64,000 bases of DNA from Competibacter_A sp002352125 (GTDB lineage: Bacteria; Pseudomonadota; Gammaproteobacteria; Competibacterales; Competibacteraceae): the NCBI GenBank assembly GCA_035441325.1, contig DAOROA010000013.1, forward strand, positions 18,743-82,742, in the 5' to 3' direction. Shown piece after piece: positions 36,063-45,714 of this stretch (positions are counted from its first letter, which is position 1; every line of letters starts with the position of its first letter). The notes below the pieces were generated by a model. The model saw only the letters and a program-made list of their open reading frames with translations. It had not been told where the DNA came from and ran no database searches. A program made the translations under genes and the position numbers.

Positions 36063-38987
36063 ATGAAGCCAGAAACCAGCAACGAAACCAAACCGGCGTG
36101 CACGGCCGCGCCGAAACGCGATGCCGCGGTCGAACAAGCTTCGACGGATGCCCCCGTGTTCACCCACGTCGTGGGGGTGGGCGCATCGGCCGGCGGGCTG
36201 GAAGCGCTTCAGCAGTTTTTCAAGCACATACCGCTCGACAGCGACATGGCTTTCGTCGTCATCCAGCACCTTTCTCCAAACTACAAGAGCATGATGGTGG
36301 AACTGCTCTCGAAGACCACCAACATCCCGGTTAACCGGGCCGTCAACGCTATGCAGGTGGAACCGAATCAGGTCTATTTGATCCCCCCCAAAATGCAATT
36401 GACTTTATCTCACGGCAAGCTCCTGCTCAACGAAATCGACCACAGCAAGGGGCTGGTGCTGCCCATCGACATCTTTTTCAAATCCTTGGCCGAAGACCAA
36501 GGAGAACGCGCCGTGGGCGTGATCCTGTCCGGCACCGGCAGCGATGGCACGCGCGGTGTCCGGGCCATCAAGGAAGCGGGCGGTATGGTGATGGTCCAGG
36601 AGGAAAGCTCGGCCAAGTTCGGCGGCATGCCGGGCAGCGCCATCGCCACCGGCTTGGCGGATTTCGTTTTACCCCCCGAGCAGATGACCGAGGCCTTGCT
36701 CAAGTTCGTTCGACACCCCTACGTCAAGAACTCGCCCGACCAATCTGGCGGGCTGCTCACCGAGGAAAACCAACTCGACAATCTGCTGGCCCTGCTGCGC
36801 AAGGAAACCGGCGTCGATTTCAGCCTCTACAAGCCGAGCACTATCTTGCGCCGCATCGAACGCCGCATGGGCATCGCCCAATCGATCACGGTCGAAGAAT
36901 ACGTCCGCTATTTCCAGCAGTCGCCGCAAGAAGTGAAAGCGCTCTACAAAGATTTGTTGATCAGCGTGACCAAATTCTTTCGCGACCCGGAAGCGTTCGA
37001 AATCTTGCGCAAGAAGGTCATCCCGGAAATGTTTGCCTCGGCCAATCCCGACCAACCCATCCGTATCTGGGTAGCCGGCTGCGCCACGGGCGAGGAGGCC
37101 TACTCCGTCGCCATGCTGTGCGCCGATCACCTCGAAAACAGCAAAAAAACCTTTGATGTCAAAATCTTCGCCACCGATCTTGACAAGGAAGCGCTGGATT
37201 ACGCGGGACGCGGCATTTATCCGGAAAGCATCGTGGTCGATCTGCCGGACGAAAAATTGCGCCGCTACTTTCTCAAGGAAGGGAATAGCTACCATATCCA
37301 GCGACACATTCGGCAAATGGTCGTGTTCGCTGCCCACAACATCCTGTCCGATCCGCCATTCGCCAAAATTAGCCTAGTCACTTGCCGCAACCTTTTGATT
37401 TACTTGCAACCCGTATTGCAACAGCGGGTACTGACCGCATTCAGTTTCGCCTTGTATCCACAGGGATACCTGTTCCTGGGTTCCAGCGAAACCATCGGTG
37501 ACCTAACCGGTTACTTCGAGACCGTCAGCTTGCGGCACAAAATTTTCCGCCACCGGGGAGAGAACAGGCCGGCGCTGTCGGAAGGCATCGACCTTGCGCC
37601 TCTGCACAAACAGATGACGCGGCGCGCGACGGATCAACTTGCACCGCTCCGCCAAACCCGCGCATCGAACCGCGAACAGATCGTGGACCGGATTACCGCG
37701 AAATTGCTGCGCGAATACCTCCCCGCCTGCCTGGTCGTCGAGGAATCCGGCCAATTGGTTTACACCTACGGCACGCCGGGCGACTTCCTTGCCTTGCCCG
37801 CTGGCCAAGCCACGCTGAACGCGTTCGAAATGCTGCCCCGCGCACTGGCGCTAGTGCTGTCCAGCGCCATTCACAAAGCGATCAAAGACAGCAAACCGCT
37901 GCCCTACCGCGACATTCGCCTCCGCAATCACGGCAAGATGCGCTCGATCAACATGACCGTGGAACCGTTCCGCGACGAAAACGGCATGGGAACGCTCTAT
38001 CTGGTTTTTCTCGCCGAAGTCCCCCTGACGCCGTTGGCAGCGGCGGAAGGGGAATCGCTGGATCTGGACAACAAGGCATCCCAGCGCATCAACGAGCTAG
38101 AGCGCGAACTCCAGATCAGCCGGGAAAACCTCCAAGCAACCATCGAGGAACTGGAGACTACGAACGAAGAACTCCAGGCGACCAACGAGGAACTGCTGGC
38201 CGCGAACGAAGAACTCCAAAGCACCAACGAAGAACTGCAATCGGTCAACGAAGAGCTTTATACCGTCAATGCCGAATACCAGAACAAGATCGCGGAACTT
38301 GGCGAACTGAACAACGACATGATGAACCTGCTGACCGGCACCGGCATCGGCAAGATTTTTCTCGACACGAATTTGCGCATTCGCAAGTTCACGCAACCCA
38401 TCACTCAGGAAATCGATCTGCTGCCGCACGATATCGGCCGGCTGGTCGGCGATTTTGCCCACCCTTTTCTGCAAGCGATTCGCCGCGATGCAGAAATCGT
38501 CCTCAAAACCCACAACACCATCGATCAGCTACTAAAAAGCGCCAACGGCCGATGGTATTTGCTGCGCCTGGTACCTTATTTGGCCCAGCAAAACGAAATG
38601 AGCGGCGTGATCGCGGCCTTGGTCGAGGTAACCGCTCTCAAGGAAAGCCAGTTGGCTGCCCGCAATGCCGAACAGGTTGCCAGCGCGGTCTTGCACTCGC
38701 TCGCCAGCGCCGTGTGCGCGGTGAACGAACAGGGAATCGTCATCCTGACGAACGACGCATTTCGCCGACGGACCAGCTACTCGAAGCTGCAAGTCGATGG
38801 CGCCCACTTCGCGGACTGGCTGGCCGAACCTGGACAAACCCCGCCGGACTGGCAGCAAATTCGAAACCATTGCCAACCATCGGACACGATATCCATCCAC
38901 GGACTAACCGGCCAAAGTCATCCGGCCCGCCTTCGACAACACGCTGCCGGCACCGCCAAAATCTGGATCGCGATCCTGGAAGAGTGA
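36063..38987 (+). CDS. CheB-CheR-PAS fusion chemotaxis-type regulator
   Basis: A 974-residue cytoplasmic fusion. Residues 33-215 are a CheB methylesterase without a receiver domain: S42 in GVGASAGGLEAL, VVIQHLSPNY, and LSGTGSDGTRGVRAIKEAGG with the catalytic Asp. Residues 225-500 are a CheR methyltransferase (TKFFRDPEAFEIL, VAGCATGEEAYSVAML, IFATDLDKEALDYAGRGIY, LVTCRNLLIYL). A PAS-like segment follows, then a long coiled coil of ELQxTNEEL-type heptads (about 674-752) and a C-terminal PAS domain. No kinase domain is present. Such fusions probably tune signalling by reversible methylation, but no chemoreceptor is nearby. ATG at 36063 preferred; GTG at 36057 possible. Confidence 0.93.
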   Translation: MKPETSNETKPACTAAPKRDAAVEQASTDAPVFTHVVGVGASAGGLEALQQFFKHIPLDSDMAFVVIQHLSPNYKSMMVELLSKTTNIPVNRAVNAMQVEPNQVYLIPPKMQLTLSHGKLLLNEIDHSKGLVLPIDIFFKSLAEDQGERAVGVILSGTGSDGTRGVRAIKEAGGMVMVQEESSAKFGGMPGSAIATGLADFVLPPEQMTEALLKFVRHPYVKNSPDQSGGLLTEENQLDNLLALLRKETGVDFSLYKPSTILRRIERRMGIAQSITVEEYVRYFQQSPQEVKALYKDLLISVTKFFRDPEAFEILRKKVIPEMFASANPDQPIRIWVAGCATGEEAYSVAMLCADHLENSKKTFDVKIFATDLDKEALDYAGRGIYPESIVVDLPDEKLRRYFLKEGNSYHIQRHIRQMVVFAAHNILSDPPFAKISLVTCRNLLIYLQPVLQQRVLTAFSFALYPQGYLFLGSSETIGDLTGYFETVSLRHKIFRHRGENRPALSEGIDLAPLHKQMTRRATDQLAPLRQTRASNREQIVDRITAKLLREYLPACLVVEESGQLVYTYGTPGDFLALPAGQATLNAFEMLPRALALVLSSAIHKAIKDSKPLPYRDIRLRNHGKMRSINMTVEPFRDENGMGTLYLVFLAEVPLTPLAAAEGESLDLDNKASQRINELERELQISRENLQATIEELETTNEELQATNEELLAANEELQSTNEELQSVNEELYTVNAEYQNKIAELGELNNDMMNLLTGTGIGKIFLDTNLRIRKFTQPITQEIDLLPHDIGRLVGDFAHPFLQAIRRDAEIVLKTHNTIDQLLKSANGRWYLLRLVPYLAQQNEMSGVIAALVEVTALKESQLAARNAEQVASAVLHSLASAVCAVNEQGIVILTNDAFRRRTSYSKLQVDGAHFADWLAEPGQTPPDWQQIRNHCQPSDTISIHGLTGQSHPARLRQHAAGTAKIWIAILEE

Positions 38988-39180
38988 TTCGCCTTCGAAC
39001 CCCGCGCCCGTTGCCGAGCGAGGGATTTTCGAATTTCTCCAAGTGGAACGCCTCGTTTCAGCAACTACACTTGGGTAGCCTTCGCGAGCGAAGCCCGTAA
39101 CCCGGCCAGCGCGAGGCAGTCGTTCCACCGCCAACAACGCCGCTCCCTCGCGCCGGTCGAGCGCACCCACAGGAGGCGAC

Positions 39181-39714
39181 ATGAAATTTCTGCTTCGCAT
39201 CGCGGCGGCCATCGATGCTCTCAATGCAGCGATCGGTCGTTGGATGGCTTGGCTGATCGTTTTCTGCACCCTGATCAGCGCCATCGCCGCCACGCTTCGC
39301 TACGCTCTGGACTGGGGCTCGAACGCGCTGCTGGAAGCCCAGTGGTTCATGTTCGGGCTAACGTTCCTGTTCTGTTCGCCCTGGACGCTGCAGGAAGGCG
39401 GCCACGTCCGCATCGATATCCTGTCTTCCCGGCTTCCGCCGGTCGCGCGGGTATGGATCGACATTCTCGGCGGTTTGCTGTTTTTGTTGCCGGTCTGCTT
39501 GCTGATCGTCGTCGATTCCTGGAGCTTCTCCCTGATCGCCTACCAAACCCGCGAAGCTTCGCCGAACCCGGGCGGCCTGATCTGGTGGCCGCTCAAGTTC
39601 GCGATCCCGGCAGCGTTCGGCCTGCTCAGCTTGCAAGGAGTATCCGAAATCATCAAGAGCGTTGCCGTCCTCACCGGTGATCGAGCGTTGCCCGAATTCA
39701 AGGGAGGGCACTAA
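39181..39714 (+). CDS. dctQ: TRAP transporter small membrane subunit DctQ
   Basis: A 177-residue protein with four transmembrane helices, typical of DctQ in the tripartite ATP-independent periplasmic uptake systems: MAWLIVFCTLISAIAATLRY, EAQWFMFGLTFLFCSPWTLQ with EGGHVRIDIL, WIDILGGLLFLLPVCLLIVV, and KFAIPAAFGLLSLQGVSEII. AGGAGG precedes the ATG. The dctM start follows two bases after the TAA. No gene for the periplasmic binding protein (DctP) is seen. Confidence 0.93.
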   Translation: MKFLLRIAAAIDALNAAIGRWMAWLIVFCTLISAIAATLRYALDWGSNALLEAQWFMFGLTFLFCSPWTLQEGGHVRIDILSSRLPPVARVWIDILGGLLFLLPVCLLIVVDSWSFSLIAYQTREASPNPGGLIWWPLKFAIPAAFGLLSLQGVSEIIKSVAVLTGDRALPEFKGGH

Positions 39715-39715
39715 C

Positions 39716-41182
39716 GTGGCCGAATTTCTCGTCGCCAACATGGCGCCGATCATGTTTTCGGCGCTGGTATTATTCCTGTTGATCGGCTATCCGGTGACTT
39801 TTTCCCTGGCAGCGGTCGGCATGACCTTCGGCCTGATCGGCATCGAGTTGGGCCTGCTGACTCCCAATCTGCTGCAAGCGTTCCCGGACCGGGTGTTCGG
39901 GATCATGAAAAACGAAATCCTGCTGGCGATCCCGTTTTTCACCTTCATGGGGCTGGTGCTGGAACGCAGCGGCATGGCCGAAGACCTGCTCGACACCATC
40001 GGCCAACTGTTCGGCGGCGTCCGCGGCGGGTTGGCTTACGCCGTGATCTTCGTCGGCGCCCTGCTGGCCGCTACCACCGGCGTGGTCGCCGCCTCGGTGA
40101 TCGCGATGGGGCTGATCTCGTTGCCGATCATGCTGCGCTACGGCTACGACAAATCGCTCGCGGCTGGCGTGATCGCCGCATCCGGCACCCTGGCGCAGAT
40201 CATCCCGCCTTCGTTGGTGCTGATCGTGATGGCCGACGTGCTCGGCCGCTCGGTCGGCGATATGTACAAGGGCGCTTTCATCCCCGGCCTCATACTGACC
40301 GGACTGTATATCGGCTGGGTGCTGCTCAACACGATCTTTCGGCCGCACCTCGCGCCGGCCCTGCCGCCGGCAGCGCGAACCTTGCGCGGTTGGGCACTGG
40401 TCATGCGGGTGATCGTGGCGATGATTCCGCCGCTGCTATTGATCTTTCTGGTGCTCGGCAGCATTTTCATCGGTTGGGCCACTCCGACCGAGGGTGGCGC
40501 CTTGGGTGCGGTCGGCGCGCTGGCGTTGGCGATCTTTAAGCGCAAGCTGAACCGGAAACTGTTAGTCGAAGCGATGGAAGCCACCGCCAAAATCGCTAGT
40601 TTCGTGATCTTCATCTTGATCGGCGCCAGCGTGTTCAGCTTGGTGTTTCGCGGTGTCGACGGCGACCTGTGGGTGGAACACCTGCTGCTGGATCTGCCCG
40701 GTGGCCAGTTGGGTTTTCTGGTCGTGGTCAACGTCATGGTGTTTCTGCTGGCGTTCTTCCTGGATTTCTTCGAGATCAGCTTCATCATCCTGCCGTTGCT
40801 GGCGCCGGTGGCCGAAAAGCTGGGCATCGATCTGGTCTGGTTTGGCATTTTGATGGGCGTCAACATGCAGACTTCGTTCATGCATCCACCCTTCGGTTTT
40901 GCGTTGTTCTATCTGCGCAGCGTCGCTCCGCCGATGGTGCGCACCAGCGACATCTACTGGGGCGCGGTGCCGTTCGTGGCGATTCAGCTCATCATGGTGA
41001 CGCTGATCATCCTGTTTCCGGGCGTGGTGACGGTCGGCCTCGACCGTCCGGTTCACTCGGACGAACCAGCGCCGATCCGGCTCCTGGTTCCGCAAAATAA
41101 TCGCGATACTGGAACCGGCTCGCAACCAGAGGATACCGCCGACCTGTTCAAGCGGATAGCGCCAAAACCCCAACAGCCATAG
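39716..41182 (+). CDS. dctM: TRAP transporter large permease subunit DctM
   Basis: A 488-residue permease with about 12-13 hydrophobic segments, of the larger TRAP subfamily often linked to mannitol or haloacid-type substrates. Motifs include AIPFFTFMGLVLERSGMAED, GVVAASVIAMGLISLP, ASGTLAQIIPPSLVLIVMAD and TPTEGGALGAVGALAL. I chose GTG at 39716 because GGGAGG lies nine bases upstream and the family N-terminus begins with EFLVANMAPIMF; the open frame starts earlier inside dctQ. The substrate cannot be predicted without the binding protein. Confidence 0.93.
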   Translation: MAEFLVANMAPIMFSALVLFLLIGYPVTFSLAAVGMTFGLIGIELGLLTPNLLQAFPDRVFGIMKNEILLAIPFFTFMGLVLERSGMAEDLLDTIGQLFGGVRGGLAYAVIFVGALLAATTGVVAASVIAMGLISLPIMLRYGYDKSLAAGVIAASGTLAQIIPPSLVLIVMADVLGRSVGDMYKGAFIPGLILTGLYIGWVLLNTIFRPHLAPALPPAARTLRGWALVMRVIVAMIPPLLLIFLVLGSIFIGWATPTEGGALGAVGALALAIFKRKLNRKLLVEAMEATAKIASFVIFILIGASVFSLVFRGVDGDLWVEHLLLDLPGGQLGFLVVVNVMVFLLAFFLDFFEISFIILPLLAPVAEKLGIDLVWFGILMGVNMQTSFMHPPFGFALFYLRSVAPPMVRTSDIYWGAVPFVAIQLIMVTLIILFPGVVTVGLDRPVHSDEPAPIRLLVPQNNRDTGTGSQPEDTADLFKRIAPKPQQP

Positions 41183-41414
41183 ACCGGCGCGGCGGACGAG
41201 CCCGGCCCATACGTGGCGCAACCAGCCCGCCACGGCAAGCCCGGACCGAGAACCCCAGGCCTGCGGCCGAAGACAGGGCCGGCACAGAGCACCACTCCGG
41301 AAAGTCCTCGTTCGCCCGGCTGGCAGCGGATGACCGATGCCGGCGGCGGCCTGGCTTTCGGCGTTTTGATTCGCGATGATCGCTTTACATCAATCTGGCC
41401 GCGAGAAAAGAAAA

Positions 41415-42089
41415 ATGCCCGCCGATCGATTCAAGGCTCTGGTTTTGACGGACGTGCGCATCGACCTGCAAGGCCGCCCTCTGTTCGCGCCGCTAAATCT
41501 GACGGTTCATCCCGGCGAGGTGGTCACCGTCATGGGTCCGAGCGGCTGCGGCAAATCCACTTTACTCGGCTACATCTGCGGCACCCTGGCTCCGGCGTTT
41601 CGGGCCGAAGGTTCGGTGCGGCTCGGCGGGCGGGACTTGGTGGGATTGCCGCTGGAACGGCGACGAACCGGTATTCTGTTTCAAGATGCCTTGCTGTTTC
41701 CCCACCTCAGCGTGGCCGGGAACCTGGCTTTTGGTCTACGGCCCGGACGGCCCCGCCACGAACGGCGGCTTCGGGTGGAAACCGCGCTGCAAGACGCCGG
41801 GCTGGAAGGATTGGGCGAGCGCGATCCGGCCACTTTATCCGGCGGCCAGCGGGTTCGCGCCGCACTCATGCGCACCCTGCTGGCGGAACCGGAAACCTTG
41901 CTGCTGGACGAGCCGTTTTCGAAGCTCGATGCCGACTTGCGAACGCGCATGCGGATTTTCGTTTTCGAGCACGCGCGCCAACGCGGCTTGCCCACTTTGC
42001 TGGTAACCCACGATGCCGCCGACGCCGACGCCGCTCAAGGACCGGTCGTCACGCTCGGGACAAACCCGCAGACCAGTTGCGAACCGTAG
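41415..42089 (+). CDS. ABC transporter ATPase, YnjD-like
   Basis: A 224-residue ATPase. Walker A is GPSGCGKST at 41-49, then GILFQDALLFPHLSVAGNLAFGL, the ABC signature TLSGGQRVRAAL and Walker B LLLDEPFSKLD, with the switch His in LLVTHDA. The combination resembles E. coli YnjD, whose partners are a binding protein and a permease (YnjBC). Neither partner is present here. ATG at 41415 (AGAAAAG upstream) is preferred over 41376. The 232 bases before it, after dctM, hold no gene I can support. Confidence 0.88.
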   Translation: MPADRFKALVLTDVRIDLQGRPLFAPLNLTVHPGEVVTVMGPSGCGKSTLLGYICGTLAPAFRAEGSVRLGGRDLVGLPLERRRTGILFQDALLFPHLSVAGNLAFGLRPGRPRHERRLRVETALQDAGLEGLGERDPATLSGGQRVRAALMRTLLAEPETLLLDEPFSKLDADLRTRMRIFVFEHARQRGLPTLLVTHDAADADAAQGPVVTLGTNPQTSCEP

Positions 42090-42111
42090 GAGCGCAAGCA
42101 CGCCGCGCTCC
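42089..42111. repeat. Small inverted repeat between convergent ABC and mraZ genes
   Basis: GGAGCGC-aagcacgcc-GCGCTCC is a 7-bp inverted repeat that begins at the last base of the ATPase stop codon, between two convergent genes. There is no T-run. It may act as a weak bidirectional terminator. Confidence 0.35.
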
Positions 42112-42151
42112 GGCTGCGCCACGGCCACACCGGCACGATGGAGCGGGCGGA

Positions 42152-42676
42152 CTAATGCCGCGAACCCGGCGGCAGCGGTGGCAAATCCCGGAAATCGGAA
42201 AACCGCTCCCCGTCCCGTTCCGAGGAATGCCCCGCGCCACCCATGATTTCCTCGGCCAGCCGGGCGAAATCGGCCGGTTCGTCGGACAGCAAGTTTTCGT
42301 ATAGGATCGGATCCCAGCACTCGATGCGCTGAGCGTAGGCCAGCAGCACCACGACCTCGCGGATGCCGGCATAGTCCAACAGCCGGCGGGGCAACAGCAA
42401 GCGACCGCTACCGTCCAGCTCCAGCTCGGTGGCGCCCCGGTGAAAGTAGCGAACGAAATCGCGGTTCTTCTTGACGTAAGGGTTGAGCCGATCCAGCTCG
42501 GCGGTAACGCGCCGCCACTCGGTGAAGGGATACAGCACCAGATGCTGCTCGAAACCGCGGTTGACCACGAAACGACCTTCCGCTTCGACGGGCAATTGCT
42601 TTTTCAGCGCAGCCGGCAACGCGATTCGCATTTTCGAATCGAGCCTGCATTCGAATTCGCCGAGAAAATTCGCCAT
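42152..42676 (-). CDS. mraZ: MraZ family DNA-binding protein, outside the dcw cluster
   Basis: A 174-residue MraZ protein with two AbrB-like repeats: EFECRLDSKMRIALPAALKK and ELELDGSGRLLLPRRLLDYAG. MraZ is normally the first gene of the division and cell wall cluster and represses it. Here no mraW/rsmH or fts gene follows; the next gene downstream is a convergent ABC ATPase. VVNRGFEQHLVLYP, VKKNRDFVRYF and FARLAEEIMGG look more like MraZ of Bacteroidetes than that of E. coli, from memory of those sequences. The first repeat has SKMR where most MraZ proteins have SKGR. No clear ribosome binding site precedes the ATG. Confidence 0.88.
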   Translation of the reverse strand: MANFLGEFECRLDSKMRIALPAALKKQLPVEAEGRFVVNRGFEQHLVLYPFTEWRRVTAELDRLNPYVKKNRDFVRYFHRGATELELDGSGRLLLPRRLLDYAGIREVVVLLAYAQRIECWDPILYENLLSDEPADFARLAEEIMGGAGHSSERDGERFSDFRDLPPLPPGSRH

Positions 42677-42982
42677 CGATTTAGCTTAACACGTTTGCAA
42701 GCCGCACCACGATCCCGTTCCAAACCGCTCAATCAAAGCATCCATTTATGCCATTTCATTTCCAAATTCTTTATCATTTTTCCAGGCGCTCGACCTCGAC
42801 TGGAATGCCGTTTACGATCACGATCGATATAGCCCATCAATCGCGCAAAGCCCGTCGAATCTTTCGTCCCGGCCGCACTCGCCTCGATCAAGGCCGCGAA
42901 AACCAAAAACTAACCGGAAATCGAATCCGGCCGGGCCGGGGCTAACCTCACGATTTGATTGCACCGCCACAGCGATACCGCC

Positions 42983-45691
42983 ATGTTCGGCACCGTAAAA
43001 CAGCGTTTTTATCTGATGACCGGTTTGTTTCTGGTGCTGTTCGGCGCCGCCTACACCGGGATGGTTCTGTTTCTGGAACGATTGTCCGCGAGTGCTACCC
43101 GCGCCGAGCTAGCCACGATCACCAACCGGGAAACCCGCAGCTTGGAACGGGAGTTCTGGGAAATCCGGTTTTGGGAACAGGCGGCGCTGTCGCAAAATCG
43201 CTTGGATGCCGAACGACGCTTCGCCACGCTGTTGAACGAAGCAAAGGCGAATGTTCGTCAACTGAATCCGAGCATCTCCAAGATATTGACGCCGAGCAAA
43301 ATCGATGAAATCTCGATGCTGTTATCGGAATATCAAAACCTCTTCGGCCAACTGATTCAACTCAAGACCCAGCAACGCTTGAACAAAACCGGATTCGATT
43401 CGAATTATCAGGCATTGACCTCGACCATCTTCTCCGTGCCGAACGCCACCGCCTTGTACAAATCGCTGTTCGACGTCAACCACTTCCAGGAAAGCTATTT
43501 CCTCGCGCGCTCGGAGCTCAAATACGATGGCCTCAACATCGTCTTTGGCTCTCTGCTACACGATATCGAGCGATCATCGCTGCGCGATGATGTTCGCTTT
43601 CGTTCTCACGTTGATCGTTACCGGGCGATGCTGAACCAAGATATTGATCTGGAAAATAAAATAGAAACCGTTAACCACAAATTCGACGATCTCACCCGTC
43701 GTCTGATCCAATTGCTGTTGGACATTTCTGCGGGAGCCATCGATGCGTATCGACAGGAATTGCAGGCCAGCCAAATCATTCGCGATCATATCCGGCACTC
43801 GCTGTTGCTTTTTATCCTGTTCACGATGCTGTTCTTCGGCATCCTGCTGCATGCGATGGCGCGCAAGATCATCTGGCCGATCCGGGATATTTCCGAGGTC
43901 GCTCGCCAAGTCCAATCCGGCCGGCTCAATTCCCGCTTCCTTTCCAACAATACCGACGAGGTCGCCCAACTCGGCTTCGCCATCAACCAGATGTTGGACA
44001 CCATCGAGAAAAACAACGCTCGACTGACCGCCTACCAGAACGACCTGGAAAAACGGGTCGAAGCGCGTACCGAAGAACTCAAAAACGCCAAGGAAGCCGC
44101 CGATGCCGCCAACCGGGCCAAGAGCGAATTTCTGGCCAACATGAGCCACGAAATTCGCACGCCGATGAACGCGATCATCGGCATGGCCGATCTGCTGGCC
44201 GAAACCAAGCTAACACAAGAACAGCGCAACTACCTCGAAGTGTTTAAAAATGCCGGCGAGAATTTGCTGGTTCTGATCGAGGACATTCTCGACCTGTCAA
44301 AAATCGAAGCCGATAAGCTGATCCTCAACCACGAAAGTTTCGATCTGGAAAATTTGTTGAACAAACAGATCGACTTGATGGCGATGCGGGCAATGAAGAA
44401 GGGGCTTGAACTGATCCTCCGGATCGATCCAAACGTTCCGGTCATGGTCGAAGGCGACGCCCATCGATTGCAACAAGTGCTCACCAATCTGACCGGCAAC
44501 GCCATCAAATTTACCGAACGCGGCCAAGTGATCGTCGCGGTCGAAAACGACCCCGATTCTCCGGTTCCCGGCCATCTATGCTTTGCCGTCAGCGATACGG
44601 GCATCGGCATCGCCCCCGAAAAACAGGCTTCGGTGTTCAAAGCATTTACCCAAGCCGATGGCTCGATCAACCGAAAATACGGCGGTACCGGCTTAGGGTT
44701 GGCCATCAGCCGGCGATTGGTCGAAATGATGGATGGTCGCGTTTGGCTGGAAAGCCAGCCCGGCCAAGGCAGCACGTTTTATTTCACGGTCAAGCTAGGC
44801 ACGGCATCGCCCGGCATCGCGGCGAAACCGCTCGCCCCTCCTCAACTGAGCGGCTGGCGGGTACTGGTGGTGGACGATGTGGCGATCAATCGCCAGATCG
44901 CGGCCGAGCTGCTCGGTCTGAGCGGGGCGCAGGTCGATCAAGCCGAAACCATCGAAACCGCAATGGCCGCTTTGCGGGATCGGCACGCCGACGGCCAACC
45001 CTACCAAATACTGTTGCTGGATTCGCAAATGCTGGATGGAAATGGCTCGGATCTGCTGAATGCGCTAGAAAAGGAACCCGGTTATTCGAACTTGCCCGTC
45101 GTGTTGCTCAGCATGGGCGAGCGGCGCTGCTACGAAAAGGCGGAAGCGGCCAAGGGGCGCATCGCCTGCTTGATGAAACCGATCAAACGGCAAGTTTTAT
45201 GGGAAGCGGTTCACCGGCTGCTCGGTTACGCCCGCAGTTACCCGCGCATCGGTCAGGGGACGCGCTCCCGCATCAGCGGCTTCTTGACCGGGCACCCGGA
45301 ACAGGCTGGTTTATCCATCCTGATGGCCGACGATGCCAAGGACAACGTCACGCTGATCCGCGCCTATCTCAAACAGACACCACACCAGTTGGAGGTGGCG
45401 GAAAACGGCGCGGTGGCGGTCGATCTGTTCAAACAAGGCCGCTACGATCTGGTTTTGATGGACATACAAATGCCGGTCATGGACGGTTACACGGCCACCA
45501 GACTGATTCGCCAATGGGAACGCGAGCAGGATTATCCGCCGGTACCCATCATCGCGCTGACCGCCAACGCCTTGAAGGAAGACGAGCAACGGAGCCTAGA
45601 CGCTGGCTGCAACGGCCACCTGACCAAACCCATCCGCAAGGGGATATTTCTGGCAGCGTTGCAGCATTACATCCACCCGCCGCTCGTCTGA
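42983..45691 (+). CDS. Hybrid sensor histidine kinase with two receiver domains
   Basis: A 902-residue inner-membrane sensor. A transmembrane helix near 10-30, a helical periplasmic region of about 240 residues, a second helix near 275-295 (LLLFILFTMLFFGILLHAMA) and a HAMP domain come first. The kinase has H389 in MSHEIRTPMNAI, NAIKFTERG, DTGIGI and YGGTGLGLAIS. The first receiver has D680 in LLLDSQMLDGNG; the second has D827 in VLMDIQMPVMDGY and HLTKP. There is no HPt domain. ATG at 42983 is preferred over an upstream TTG at 42959. Divergent from mraZ; the 306-base region between is AT-rich near 42740-42780 and probably holds both promoters. No ligand can be inferred. Confidence 0.93.
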   Translation: MFGTVKQRFYLMTGLFLVLFGAAYTGMVLFLERLSASATRAELATITNRETRSLEREFWEIRFWEQAALSQNRLDAERRFATLLNEAKANVRQLNPSISKILTPSKIDEISMLLSEYQNLFGQLIQLKTQQRLNKTGFDSNYQALTSTIFSVPNATALYKSLFDVNHFQESYFLARSELKYDGLNIVFGSLLHDIERSSLRDDVRFRSHVDRYRAMLNQDIDLENKIETVNHKFDDLTRRLIQLLLDISAGAIDAYRQELQASQIIRDHIRHSLLLFILFTMLFFGILLHAMARKIIWPIRDISEVARQVQSGRLNSRFLSNNTDEVAQLGFAINQMLDTIEKNNARLTAYQNDLEKRVEARTEELKNAKEAADAANRAKSEFLANMSHEIRTPMNAIIGMADLLAETKLTQEQRNYLEVFKNAGENLLVLIEDILDLSKIEADKLILNHESFDLENLLNKQIDLMAMRAMKKGLELILRIDPNVPVMVEGDAHRLQQVLTNLTGNAIKFTERGQVIVAVENDPDSPVPGHLCFAVSDTGIGIAPEKQASVFKAFTQADGSINRKYGGTGLGLAISRRLVEMMDGRVWLESQPGQGSTFYFTVKLGTASPGIAAKPLAPPQLSGWRVLVVDDVAINRQIAAELLGLSGAQVDQAETIETAMAALRDRHADGQPYQILLLDSQMLDGNGSDLLNALEKEPGYSNLPVVLLSMGERRCYEKAEAAKGRIACLMKPIKRQVLWEAVHRLLGYARSYPRIGQGTRSRISGFLTGHPEQAGLSILMADDAKDNVTLIRAYLKQTPHQLEVAENGAVAVDLFKQGRYDLVLMDIQMPVMDGYTATRLIRQWEREQDYPPVPIIALTANALKEDEQRSLDAGCNGHLTKPIRKGIFLAALQHYIHPPLV

Positions 45692-45714
45692 AACCAGCCG
45701 GCAAGAATGGATGC

